A stretch of 64,000 nucleotides of DNA from an uncultured Bacteroides sp. (GTDB lineage: Bacteria > Bacteroidota > Bacteroidia > Bacteroidales > Bacteroidaceae), in the NCBI RefSeq assembly GCF_963666545.1, contig NZ_OY762899.1, positions 4,034,365-4,098,364 on the forward strand. The letters are read 5' to 3'. Within the stretch, counting starts at the first letter, position 1. Each line of letters begins with the position of its first letter. Positions 45,968 to 52,681 of this stretch are shown in pieces. The translations under genes were made by a program, and so were the position numbers. The notes beneath the pieces are model-generated. The model saw only the letters and a program-made list of their open reading frames with translations, was not told where the DNA came from and made no database searches.

Positions 45968-46822
45968 ATGTTTTTTTGCCGGTATGCCTTTTTTTTGTTG
46001 CTATTGCTAGTATTATCGAATCAATTAAAAGCCCAGTCACCGGGCGTGACCGTTGAGGATATCAGATTTGAAAGCGAGGGAGTCACTCTTGTTGGTACGA
46101 TCTACACGCCGCAGCATTCACATGCTGCGGTAGTTCTGGTACATGGTTCTGACCAGACACCTCGAATGAGAAATTTCGCATCGCTTTTGGCTAAAAAAGG
46201 CATTTCGGTGTTAACATATGATAAACGTGGAGTTGGTGAATCGGGTGGGATTTATGCCGGTCCGGAAGTGAGTACTAACAACATTGATTCTGCTAATCTC
46301 AACCTCTTGGCTGAAGATGCAATCGCCGCTATAAATATACTTCATCAGCATCAGCGGGACAAAAATGTACCTATCGGTTTGGTCGGTTTCAGTCAGGCAG
46401 GGTGGATAATTCCCATTGCCGCAAACAAAAATTCGCTTGTGAATTTTATGGTGTTGTTTAGCGGATCTATGGTCTCAACTCTAGAGCAACTTAGGTTTCA
46501 GTTTTTTACAGAAGGGAAACCTGATTTTTGGGACAATCACACCGAAGCAGAGGTACGAGAACACATACGTAATGCTGCAGATCGCTATCAATTTGCAAAC
46601 ACTGATCCTTACGACGCCCTTAGCACGCTCTCGATTCCGGGACTTTGGCTTTTTGGAGAGAAGGATATACAAGTCCCAGTAAGACTATCGATAGAGCGTC
46701 TCAATGCATTCAAGGCACAAGGGAAACCTTACGAGTATTGTTTATTTTCAACGCTGGGACATTATGTTTCGGGCTCTGATGAACCGATTGACATTGCTGT
46801 TCATTGGATTAAAAATAGATAG
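45968..46822 (+). CDS. Secreted alpha/beta hydrolase
   Basis: 284 residues from the ATG at 45968, which gives a clean signal peptide (FFLLLLLVLSNQLKAQ); an upstream ATG at 45908 would add 20 residues. Alpha/beta-hydrolase features: LVHGSDQTPRMRNFA (oxyanion), TYDKRGVGESGG, nucleophile Ser in VGFSQAGW, Asp in LFGEKDIQVP and His in LGHYVSG. It probably hydrolyses small esters or amides; the substrate is unknown. A terminator hairpin follows. Confidence 0.9.
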   Translation: MFFCRYAFFLLLLLVLSNQLKAQSPGVTVEDIRFESEGVTLVGTIYTPQHSHAAVVLVHGSDQTPRMRNFASLLAKKGISVLTYDKRGVGESGGIYAGPEVSTNNIDSANLNLLAEDAIAAINILHQHQRDKNVPIGLVGFSQAGWIIPIAANKNSLVNFMVLFSGSMVSTLEQLRFQFFTEGKPDFWDNHTEAEVREHIRNAADRYQFANTDPYDALSTLSIPGLWLFGEKDIQVPVRLSIERLNAFKAQGKPYEYCLFSTLGHYVSGSDEPIDIAVHWIKNR

Positions 46823-46874
46823 CATTATATGAAAAGCAAAGCTAGGGTATGCATTTTCTTGCCCCCGTATTGCA

Positions 46875-46926
46875 AAATCCTTGAGCATAATTCTACATAT
46901 ATTCTTCAAGGATTTGCTTTGTTTTT
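46875..46926 (+). terminator. Terminator-like inverted repeat after the hydrolase
   Basis: AAATCCTTGA (46875-46884) and TCAAGGATTT (46906-46915) are perfect 10-bp arms, followed by GCTTTGTTTTT. It overlaps the second copy of the flanking repeat. Confidence 0.7.
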
Positions 46927-47108
46927 ATTAATCATTTCAAAAACTTCTAAAACATTCGGAGACTGTTAGGAGACTATCAAAGGGATACAGTTCAATCCAT
47001 TGCCCTGCTGACGTTTTATAATCGGCATAAATTTTTCTATAGCTATTGATTCCATTACTTTTTAATCGCAAAGTTCGGAAGAGTTGATGCTGGAGACAAC
47101 TTGTGCAA

Positions 47109-48284
47109 TTAGAGGTCCAGCTTCTTTCCTATGATTTCAAAGTATGCACTGTCCAATTGATCGGTTACTGCAATAGGGTAAGAACCTTCAGATAGAATTT
47201 TCCGAATGACTTCTCCTGAAGGGTGTCCATAGGGGTTTTCTACTCCAAATGAGATAGGGCAGCAATATCCATAGGGTGCCAAAATATTTTCATTGAATGA
47301 GCTTAGTGATCCGTGATGTGGTATTTGTATTGTTCCCACATTCGCCCATAATTTTCTGTATACATCTCTTATATTTGTTACGTTTAAATCTCCATCTCCG
47401 GTGTAAATACAAGCAACTCTTTCTGATTTAATAGTATAATTACGAAAATGATGTGTATTTATTATACCATTAGCTCCAATACATCTATTATTGACAATGC
47501 TGTTCTGAGGTACTATGAAGTGAAGACTAAGACAGATACTTCTTTTTTCGTATTTTTTGGGGCTATAATTCATTGGTCCAGAGTATATCATCATAGAATT
47601 TTGATTTATTTCTCCACTTAATTCACTATAGACTCTTTTGATTGCTTTCACTTGCTCTCTGTCGCTAATAATATCTTTCCAGTACGATATATCGTTAACA
47701 AATTTATCTTCATTAAATCCGGCTTCTTCTAATTTGTCAAGTAAATTTTTTCTTCTGTTATTATATTCATAATTATAGGGGACATATATCCAATCATTGT
47801 TACTCGATATTGAAAGTTGAACTCCACTATTAATAATTTCTCCAGAGCTTAGATTTTCTATGATTGTAGGGTTTGTGTCTTCGTCCCTTATATTATTTTC
47901 TTCAGTGGATCTAACTTGAATAATTTGTGTATCATTGCCAAAGAAAGCCTGAGGGTTTCGGATTAATGTACCAATATTCTTTTGTTCTATTGTCTCATAA
48001 ATATTAGAAAGTATTATTAATTCTTCCTTATAAAGTAATGGCATGATTACCCGCTTTATCTTAGCGTGTTCGTTTAGAAGCTTTATTTTGGATATATGAT
48101 CGTAATCAAAATGAGAAATGAATAATATGTCAATATTCTCATTTTTATAAAATGCTTGAGTTACTGCTTGATCTCCCATTTTCGTATTATATTGATTTCC
48201 GCAATCATATACAACTGTAAAACCATCGTGCTTTTCAGAATAAAATGCACCTTGCCCAATAGGATGAAAAGTTCTTGTAATCAT
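47109..48284 (-). CDS. ComEC-like metallo-beta-lactamase-fold hydrolase
   Basis: 391 residues without a signal peptide. The metal motif is SHFDYDHISKI (HxDxDH), with IPHHGSLSSF, YTGDGDL and GHPSG further on, as in the soluble beta-lactamase domain of ComEC/Rec2. A long insert of about 150 residues lies between the first and later metal motifs. Stand-alone proteins like this are common in accessory and phage-defence regions of bacteria, with partners in many cases; here the neighbours are on the other strand. Likely a nuclease or phosphodiesterase; not shown. Confidence 0.8.
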   Translation of the reverse strand: MITRTFHPIGQGAFYSEKHDGFTVVYDCGNQYNTKMGDQAVTQAFYKNENIDILFISHFDYDHISKIKLLNEHAKIKRVIMPLLYKEELIILSNIYETIEQKNIGTLIRNPQAFFGNDTQIIQVRSTEENNIRDEDTNPTIIENLSSGEIINSGVQLSISSNNDWIYVPYNYEYNNRRKNLLDKLEEAGFNEDKFVNDISYWKDIISDREQVKAIKRVYSELSGEINQNSMMIYSGPMNYSPKKYEKRSICLSLHFIVPQNSIVNNRCIGANGIINTHHFRNYTIKSERVACIYTGDGDLNVTNIRDVYRKLWANVGTIQIPHHGSLSSFNENILAPYGYCCPISFGVENPYGHPSGEVIRKILSEGSYPIAVTDQLDSAYFEIIGKKLDL

Positions 48285-48541
48285 AGTATTTATATTATAA
48301 GTTGTGCAAATATATGTATTAAATATTTTTCAGCAAGAATACAACCTAATATTTTTCATTCATAGATGTATTTGTCGAAAGATAGCAAAAGAGAAGCAAC
48401 TGTTTTGCAAAGTAATATGCTTCAATAGATTTGTGTTTGCTATACTGGCAATTTTGCTAAATGGTTACTGAATTGTATGCTACCCCTAGTATCTTATATG
48501 TCAATATTTCCACTTTCTTATGAATATTCTCTATTTAGATT

Positions 48542-48570
48542 TTTGAATAATAAAATTTATTATACATTTG
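48542..48570 (+). promoter_or_regulatory. Promoter of the hypoxanthine-DNA glycosylase gene
   Basis: TTTG at 48542-48545 and TACATTTG at 48563-48570 fit the -33/-7 pair (17-bp spacer), 25 bp upstream of the ATG. The rest of the 310-bp gap upstream shows nothing else recognisable. Confidence 0.6.
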
Positions 48571-48594
48571 TGAGCAAATCAAATTTTATGAAAA

Positions 48595-49110
48595 ATGACT
48601 ATGGAAAGAATAAAATCAATGCCTGCTATTGCAGATAAAAGAAGCCGGGTTTTAATTCTGGGAACTATGCCCGGAAAAGAATCATTGGAGTATAAAGAGT
48701 ATTATAGGCATGTGGATAATTTGTTTTGGGATATTATGCTTCGAATCTGCGATAAAGACTGGCCAATGTTTGAGGATGCTAGTCAGGGACCTGATTACGA
48801 CACTAAAGTTAAGCTGCTGCTAGATAATGGAATAGCATTATGGAATATTGTCGAGTCATGTGAGCGTGAGGGGAATAGTGATGATAAAATAAAAAATCCT
48901 CAGTTCAACGATCTTGAAACATTTATACTTGATCATCCTAATATCTCAAAAATTGGTTTTAATGGGAAAAAAGTAAGCAACTCTTTTAAGGCTTCAAAAA
49001 TGAGTTTATCTCCAGATATTATATTCAAAACGCTGTATTCAACAAGTCCTAGTAGTCCCGTTAATTCTTTTTCTATTTTGAAACAATGGTATGAATATAT
49101 TAGAAAATAA
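48595..49110 (+). CDS. Hypoxanthine-DNA (deoxyinosine) glycosylase
   Basis: 171 residues of the uracil-DNA glycosylase superfamily, family 6 type. It has the N-terminal LILGTMPGKESL and YYRHVDNLFWDIM (family pattern LGTxPS...YYGHPxNxFW), LWNIVESCEREGNSDDKI, and LYSTSPSSPVNS near the end. It would remove deaminated adenine from DNA. It stands in the accessory region next to a possible toxin-like gene. A second ATG two codons on is an alternative start. Confidence 0.85.
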   Translation: MTMERIKSMPAIADKRSRVLILGTMPGKESLEYKEYYRHVDNLFWDIMLRICDKDWPMFEDASQGPDYDTKVKLLLDNGIALWNIVESCEREGNSDDKIKNPQFNDLETFILDHPNISKIGFNGKKVSNSFKASKMSLSPDIIFKTLYSTSPSSPVNSFSILKQWYEYIRK

Positions 49111-49177
49111 AGAGTTTTCTTAATAAATCAACTATAATAATAAATGTAAAAATTGGGTACAAATAAAGATAGGTAAA

Positions 49178-49564
49178 ATGGGAAGAATGAAAAGAGGCGA
49201 GATATATAAGCTGCAAAGAGAAGGCGGCATTCTTACAGGTGGGATACTCACTTATGAGCACTTCTTCGCGTATTGGGAGGATTGTGGGAAAAATTATCAC
49301 GGAGTAATGATTACGCATGGAACTGATGTGAAATTTGCTAATAATATTGCATTGAGAGAAGAGCATATTAAGCCAGGTTATTATTTTCATTGGGATAATT
49401 CTTATTTTGTAGCTCATAGATTTATTAAAGATATTCCTAAACGTAAATTAATCAAGTGTGGCGAATTAACTGAGGATGGTATTTCTTTCATAGAAAGTAA
49501 AATTGAAGGTATGCCTACGGATACATATATTGAATATATAAAGAGGCTTGCCCATCCCAAATAA
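49178..49564 (+). CDS. Hypothetical protein with MazF/PemK-like features, 128 residues
   Basis: The N-terminus (MKRGEIYKLQREGG) and the ending (AHRFIKDIPKRKLIKCGELT, then EDGISFIESKI) resemble the MazF/PemK fold, where R-G-E/D-I begins the barrel and a basic strand plus K-x-G-x-L near the end are conserved. The middle does not match well, and no antitoxin gene is seen beside it. A MazF-like role is therefore speculative. It starts 67 bp after the glycosylase gene on the same strand. Confidence 0.5.
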   Translation: MGRMKRGEIYKLQREGGILTGGILTYEHFFAYWEDCGKNYHGVMITHGTDVKFANNIALREEHIKPGYYFHWDNSYFVAHRFIKDIPKRKLIKCGELTEDGISFIESKIEGMPTDTYIEYIKRLAHPK

Positions 49565-49581
49565 TTTCTTCATATTTGCAC

Positions 49582-49725
49582 TGCGTTACATTTTATTAGA
49601 TAGCGAGGAAACTTGCCAGAATGGCTACGGACATAGTGTTTATGTCCGTGGCTTTCACACATATACGGTTCTGACCCCCGTGTGATGTATTAATGTACTC
49701 ACTGCTATCTAAATAGTGTAACGCA
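49582..49725. repeat. Multi-hairpin element with terminal inverted repeat
   Basis: TGCGTTACA (49582-49590) and TGTAACGCA (49717-49725) are perfect, and AGATAGC (49598-49604) pairs with GCTATCT (49704-49710), giving a long imperfect outer stem. Inside is a 12-bp hairpin, GCTACGGACATA with TATGTCCGTGGC (49624-49652), and TCACAC/GTGTGA (49655-49685). A further hairpin AGCGGAA/TTCCGCT follows near 49734-49757. It may be a MITE-like element or a structured RNA; I recognise no family. Confidence 0.55.
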
Positions 49726-49775
49726 ACGGGAAAGCGGAACCGTTTTCTATTCCGCTCAACTAATGATGACTTACC

Positions 49776-49991
49776 ATGCGGAAAACTCAAAAAGAAGATG
49801 TGAAGTAGCTCACTAAAGATTTTGTGGGCTATGGGCACTACAAACTTAATGTTGTAGCTGAGGATGGCCGTGTGCTTTCTGCTGTTACCGGTGACACAGA
49901 ACTTATGTCTAGACTTGATTCTGAACTTGAATCGGAGCAGGAACAGGCTAGGAGAGAAGCGATTGAATTTGTGTTATCCGAGAATGTATAA
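49776..49991 (+). pseudogene. Small gene interrupted by an in-frame TAG
   Basis: From the ATG at 49776 the frame reads MRKTQKEDVK, then TAG at 49806-49808 (codon 11), then LTKDFVGYGHYKLNVVAEDG and on to VLSENV and the stop at 49989-49991. The second part is clearly protein-like and has no ATG of its own before it, other than one deep inside. A single C-to-T change (CAG to TAG) would explain the break. The family is unknown to me. Confidence 0.6.
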
Positions 49992-49994
49992 AAA

Positions 49995-50018
49995 GCCCCG
50001 TACGGCTTAATACGGGGC
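49995..50018 (-). terminator. Terminator of the 96-residue - strand gene
   Basis: GCCCCGTA/TACGGGGC, a perfect 8-bp stem, is followed on the - strand by TTTTT. It lies 34 bp downstream of the stop at 50052 and also just after the small + strand pseudogene. Confidence 0.8.
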
Positions 50019-50051
50019 ATATATGATGTTTTGTAGTTCTTTAATTCCTAC

Positions 50052-50342
50052 TTATTTCAACGTGTGTCCTGTATATTTAGTTTTTATTAGGCTACTTTTT
50101 GGACTCTCTACGATGATGTTATCATCTTTATCTATGTTGTCTACGTTATATTTCACTTTAATCACACGGCCTATCTGAGAATTTACAGATTGACAGTCTT
50201 TCTTTGAAACAAGGTATTCATATTCTTTTAATAGCGACTCATTTTCTTCTATATAAAGAAAAATGCGATCGGTAATTTCTTTTGTGAATTTTTCAATGAC
50301 ATCTTTGGCGAATTTCTCAACTTCTTTGTTTACTGCTTTCAT
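50052..50342 (-). CDS. Hypothetical protein, 96 residues
   Basis: Not recognised. The first half is a long charged helix (NKEVEKFAKDVIEKFTKEI), the second is beta-like and ends KYTGHTLK. No signal. Its own terminator follows, supporting expression. It lies between the small pseudogene and the integrase pseudogene, so may be a remnant gene of an integrated element. Confidence 0.6.
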   Translation of the reverse strand: MKAVNKEVEKFAKDVIEKFTKEITDRIFLYIEENESLLKEYEYLVSKKDCQSVNSQIGRVIKVKYNVDNIDKDDNIIVESPKSSLIKTKYTGHTLK

Positions 50343-50498
50343 AATAATAAATTTTATGTTAGTACTTTTTTTATGTACAAAAAAAACGTATCATTTGATA
50401 ATCAACGAAAAATAGTATATATATTTTTTGCTAATTATTTGATGTTTCGTTAACTCTACCGTTTCAGCTGGAGGTCTAAGATTTTTTTTTGATTGTTC

Positions 50499-51153
50499 TC
50501 ATTTTATGCTATCCAATATCTTTCGTATTGCTTCATCGGCATGCTTCCTCATAATCTTCACGTAATTGAATATGGGACGGTTTGTTTTCATTGATTGGCC
50601 GATGCAATACTCTAATACTTCAAGTGGGATGCCTAACTCAAAGCCATGCTGAACAAATGACTTTCTGGCTGAGTAGTACACAACCCTCTTGTTTATCCCG
50701 AGTTCTTCCGCCAACCGCCTGATGCGTCCGGCAATGAAGCATGAGAAGTTATGATAGCTGAACTTATAGCCGAAATCAAGTTTACCATTCTTTTTCTTAT
50801 ACCTTATTATGATGGGCTTTGCTTCATCCGGAATTGTGAGGCTTATTTTCCTTTCGTTGCGTTTAGTGTTCTTGGATTTCTCCCGGATATAATTTATCTG
50901 TTCCATATCTCTAAAATCTATCTCAAGCAAATCAATGAGATTAATCCCTCCGAGATAGTAGGAGAGCATGAATGCATCTCTTGCTATGCGCATGCTTTTA
51001 TCATTAAATTCAGCATCACGTATCAATTTCAGTTTATCAACAGTAATGTCTAGTTCACGAACCACTTTTGCCGGGGCAACGTAGTACTCTTATTTTGTGA
51101 ATTCCTTTTTTTGAAATTTTGGCGGGAACGACCGCTAATTTTAAAGTTGTCAT
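50499..51153 (-). pseudogene. Tyrosine-recombinase integrase with internal deletion
   Basis: The start at 51153 opens MTTLKLAVVPAKISKKGIHK, the usual first residues of Bacteroides integrases, then the frame ends at RCPGKSGS. The catalytic half continues in another frame (VVRELDITVDKLKLIRDAEF; YYSARKSFVQHG, with the Arg of the HxxR region changed to a Ser-Ala-Arg context; final Tyr region IFNYVKIMRKHADEAI). The SAM-like core-binding domain of about 80-100 residues is missing and the halves are out of frame. It lies 153 bp from tRNA-Thr, so the region is probably an old integration at this tRNA. Confidence 0.85.
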
Positions 51154-51306
51154 GAGTGTAAGATTAATTTGGGATTCGTTTTGGACTCGTTGATAAGTCC
51201 ATATATGGCCGGAAAACCCTTTTTTTAATCTTCGACAAAAAGTGAAAGGAGGAGTGAAAAGCCCTGAAATGCTATGTTTACCACTAATAGGCTCTTTTGG
51301 AAAGTG

Positions 51307-51379
<73 letters not shown>

Positions 51380-51782
51380 ATATCTTTATCGGGGTGCAAA
51401 GTTAGAACTTTATTTGAGAAATGGAAACTAATCTTTTTCTTTTTTAGAGAGCTTCTTAATCTTTTATGAAAGCCGATGATCTCTGTATATAACAAAGAAC
51501 GTGTCTAAATAGCTGATAATCATTTGATATGGAGCTCCTTTTTGTCAAGAGCAGTTTTATGCATAATTAACGGAACGGAGGCACTTCCAAAACAAAAAGG
51601 AGTTATCGGGATAGCATATAGAGGAAATTTAGTTTTCACTAGGAGTTATTCCGATAACAAATAAGCATATTGCTGAAGAGAAACCGTCTTTTGGAGAATT
51701 TGCAACCGTCTCTTTGGGCATCCTCCGCCTTCTTTTGGGCCAACTGAACGGTTCAGAAGGGTCAACTGAACGGTTCAGATAC
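51380..51782. repeat. Repeat-rich intergenic DNA downstream of the small RNA
   Basis: No gene seen. CTCCTTTTTGT (51535-51545) is inverted as ACAAAAAGGAG (51592-51602); GTTATCGG (51602-51609) is inverted as CCGATAAC (51651-51658). CAACTGAACGGTTCAGA is directly repeated at 51741-51757 and 51763-51779, 22 bp apart; each contains the palindrome CTGAAC-G-GTTCAG. Confidence 0.7.
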
Positions 51783-51850
51783 AAAAAAACGGGAGAAGTT
51801 GTTGCTTCTCCCGTTTACCGTAGTTTAATTTGAAACTACTTTATGATAAC
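51783..51850 (-). ncRNA. Probable small RNA of about 68 nt with own promoter and terminator
   Basis: On the - strand, TTG (51886-51884) and TATCTTTG (51863-51856) form a consensus Bacteroides promoter with a 20-bp spacer. Transcription would start near 51850. The RNA holds hairpin GTAGTTT/AAACTAC and then AAACGGGAGAAG/CTTCTCCCGTTT, a 12-bp stem ending in seven T's at 51789-51783. There is no ORF in it. The promoter-hairpin-terminator layout is the usual sign of a free small RNA. No known family recognised. Confidence 0.65.
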
Positions 51851-51855
51851 TCTGA

Positions 51856-51886
51856 CAAAGATACTACATGAAACAAGCAAAGTCAA
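51856..51886 (-). promoter_or_regulatory. Promoter of the small RNA
   Basis: TTG-N20-TATCTTTG read on the - strand, exact match to the -7 consensus TAnnTTTG. Confidence 0.65.
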
Positions 51887-51909
51887 GTTTTTCAGGAAGA
51901 AAAAACAAA

Positions 51910-51990
51910 TTAAAAGTTGTCCTGTTCGTTAAAGTTAGATGCAATCAGAAATTTGCGCAAGTCTTTCCTATCTGCTCTATTTCTCTTCAT
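51910..51990 (-). CDS. Possible 26-residue basic peptide
   Basis: ATG at 51990 opens MKRNRADRKDLRKFLIASNF then NEQDNF and stop at 51912-51910. It is basic in its first half and amphipathic. It lies just upstream of the small RNA promoter and about 38 bp downstream (on this strand) of the palindromic array at 52028-52085. The composition looks protein-like, but a 26-codon ORF can arise by chance. Conservation would decide. Confidence 0.35.
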   Translation of the reverse strand: MKRNRADRKDLRKFLIASNFNEQDNF

Positions 51991-52027
51991 TATTTACAAA
52001 TGGTCTTTTCGAAATAGATCATATAAC

Positions 52028-52085
52028 TTCACCGTGGTTAACTAGTTAGTTAACCACGGTGAATTAACTAGTTAACCACGGTGAA
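52028..52085. repeat. Array of three 17-bp operator-like repeats
   Basis: TTCACCGTGGTTAACTA (52028-52044) is followed, after GT, by its exact reverse complement (52047-52063), and the reverse complement occurs again at 52069-52085. The first pair forms a perfect 36-bp palindrome. ACTAGTTA elements link them. It resembles a multi-site operator or a very stable hairpin. Confidence 0.85.
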
Positions 52086-52345
52086 CTAACTAGTTTTATT
52101 TATCCCGCTCACAAGGTCTGTAGGGGATACTCTACTATCTTGACAAACTGATGCTAGCAAAATTAAAATAAAGCTTAGATATGAGCCACTCAACGAGTTT
52201 TATCGGAGAACTTGTAAAAGCAAAAAGTATTCAAAACGAGAAGCGGAACTAAACGAGTCGTATTAAAAGCTTTCTACTTTGCCTTATTCGTTTATCAACA
52301 ATCTAACAAACCCTTGAATTTATATAAATGAAGATAAAAGAATAA

Positions 52346-52377
52346 TTTGGAGGTTTGCTACTGAAAACATATCTTTG
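52346..52377 (+). promoter_or_regulatory. Promoter upstream of the HTCS gene
   Basis: TTTG (52346-52349) and TATCTTTG (52370-52377) with a 20-bp spacer match the consensus. The HTCS ATG is at 52682, implying a leader of about 300 nt. Between 52440 and 52640 the - strand shows broken coding-like sequence (RIGQAAMALIKFFGMIC, then a stop, IPIRLRLTRMGLKML), possibly an old gene fragment. Confidence 0.6.
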
Positions 52378-52681
52378 CCCCAATATATAGTTATGATTAG
52401 TTAACATAATGATCTGTTGCAAAAACATATATTACAATATCCATGTAGCTTTAAGGGCTATACCAAGTAAGCTCTTTGGCAAACTTAGCATTTTAAGCCC
52501 CATTCTGGTTAATCTCAAGCGAATAGGAATCACCTGTTTTTAGCATATCATCCCGAAAAACTTGATTAATGCCATAGCTGCTTGACCTATTCTTTTATGC
52601 TAATGCCGGTTAATGCGCTTATTGTCCTTCTTAGAGAAAGTTAATTGATTTATTCATGCAAGTCTTTTTTAGTATAGTATC

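Noticed and set aside
51741-51779. Two repeats considered as a CRISPR array
   Set aside because: Only two copies, 17 bp long with a 5-bp spacer; CRISPR needs more and longer spacing.
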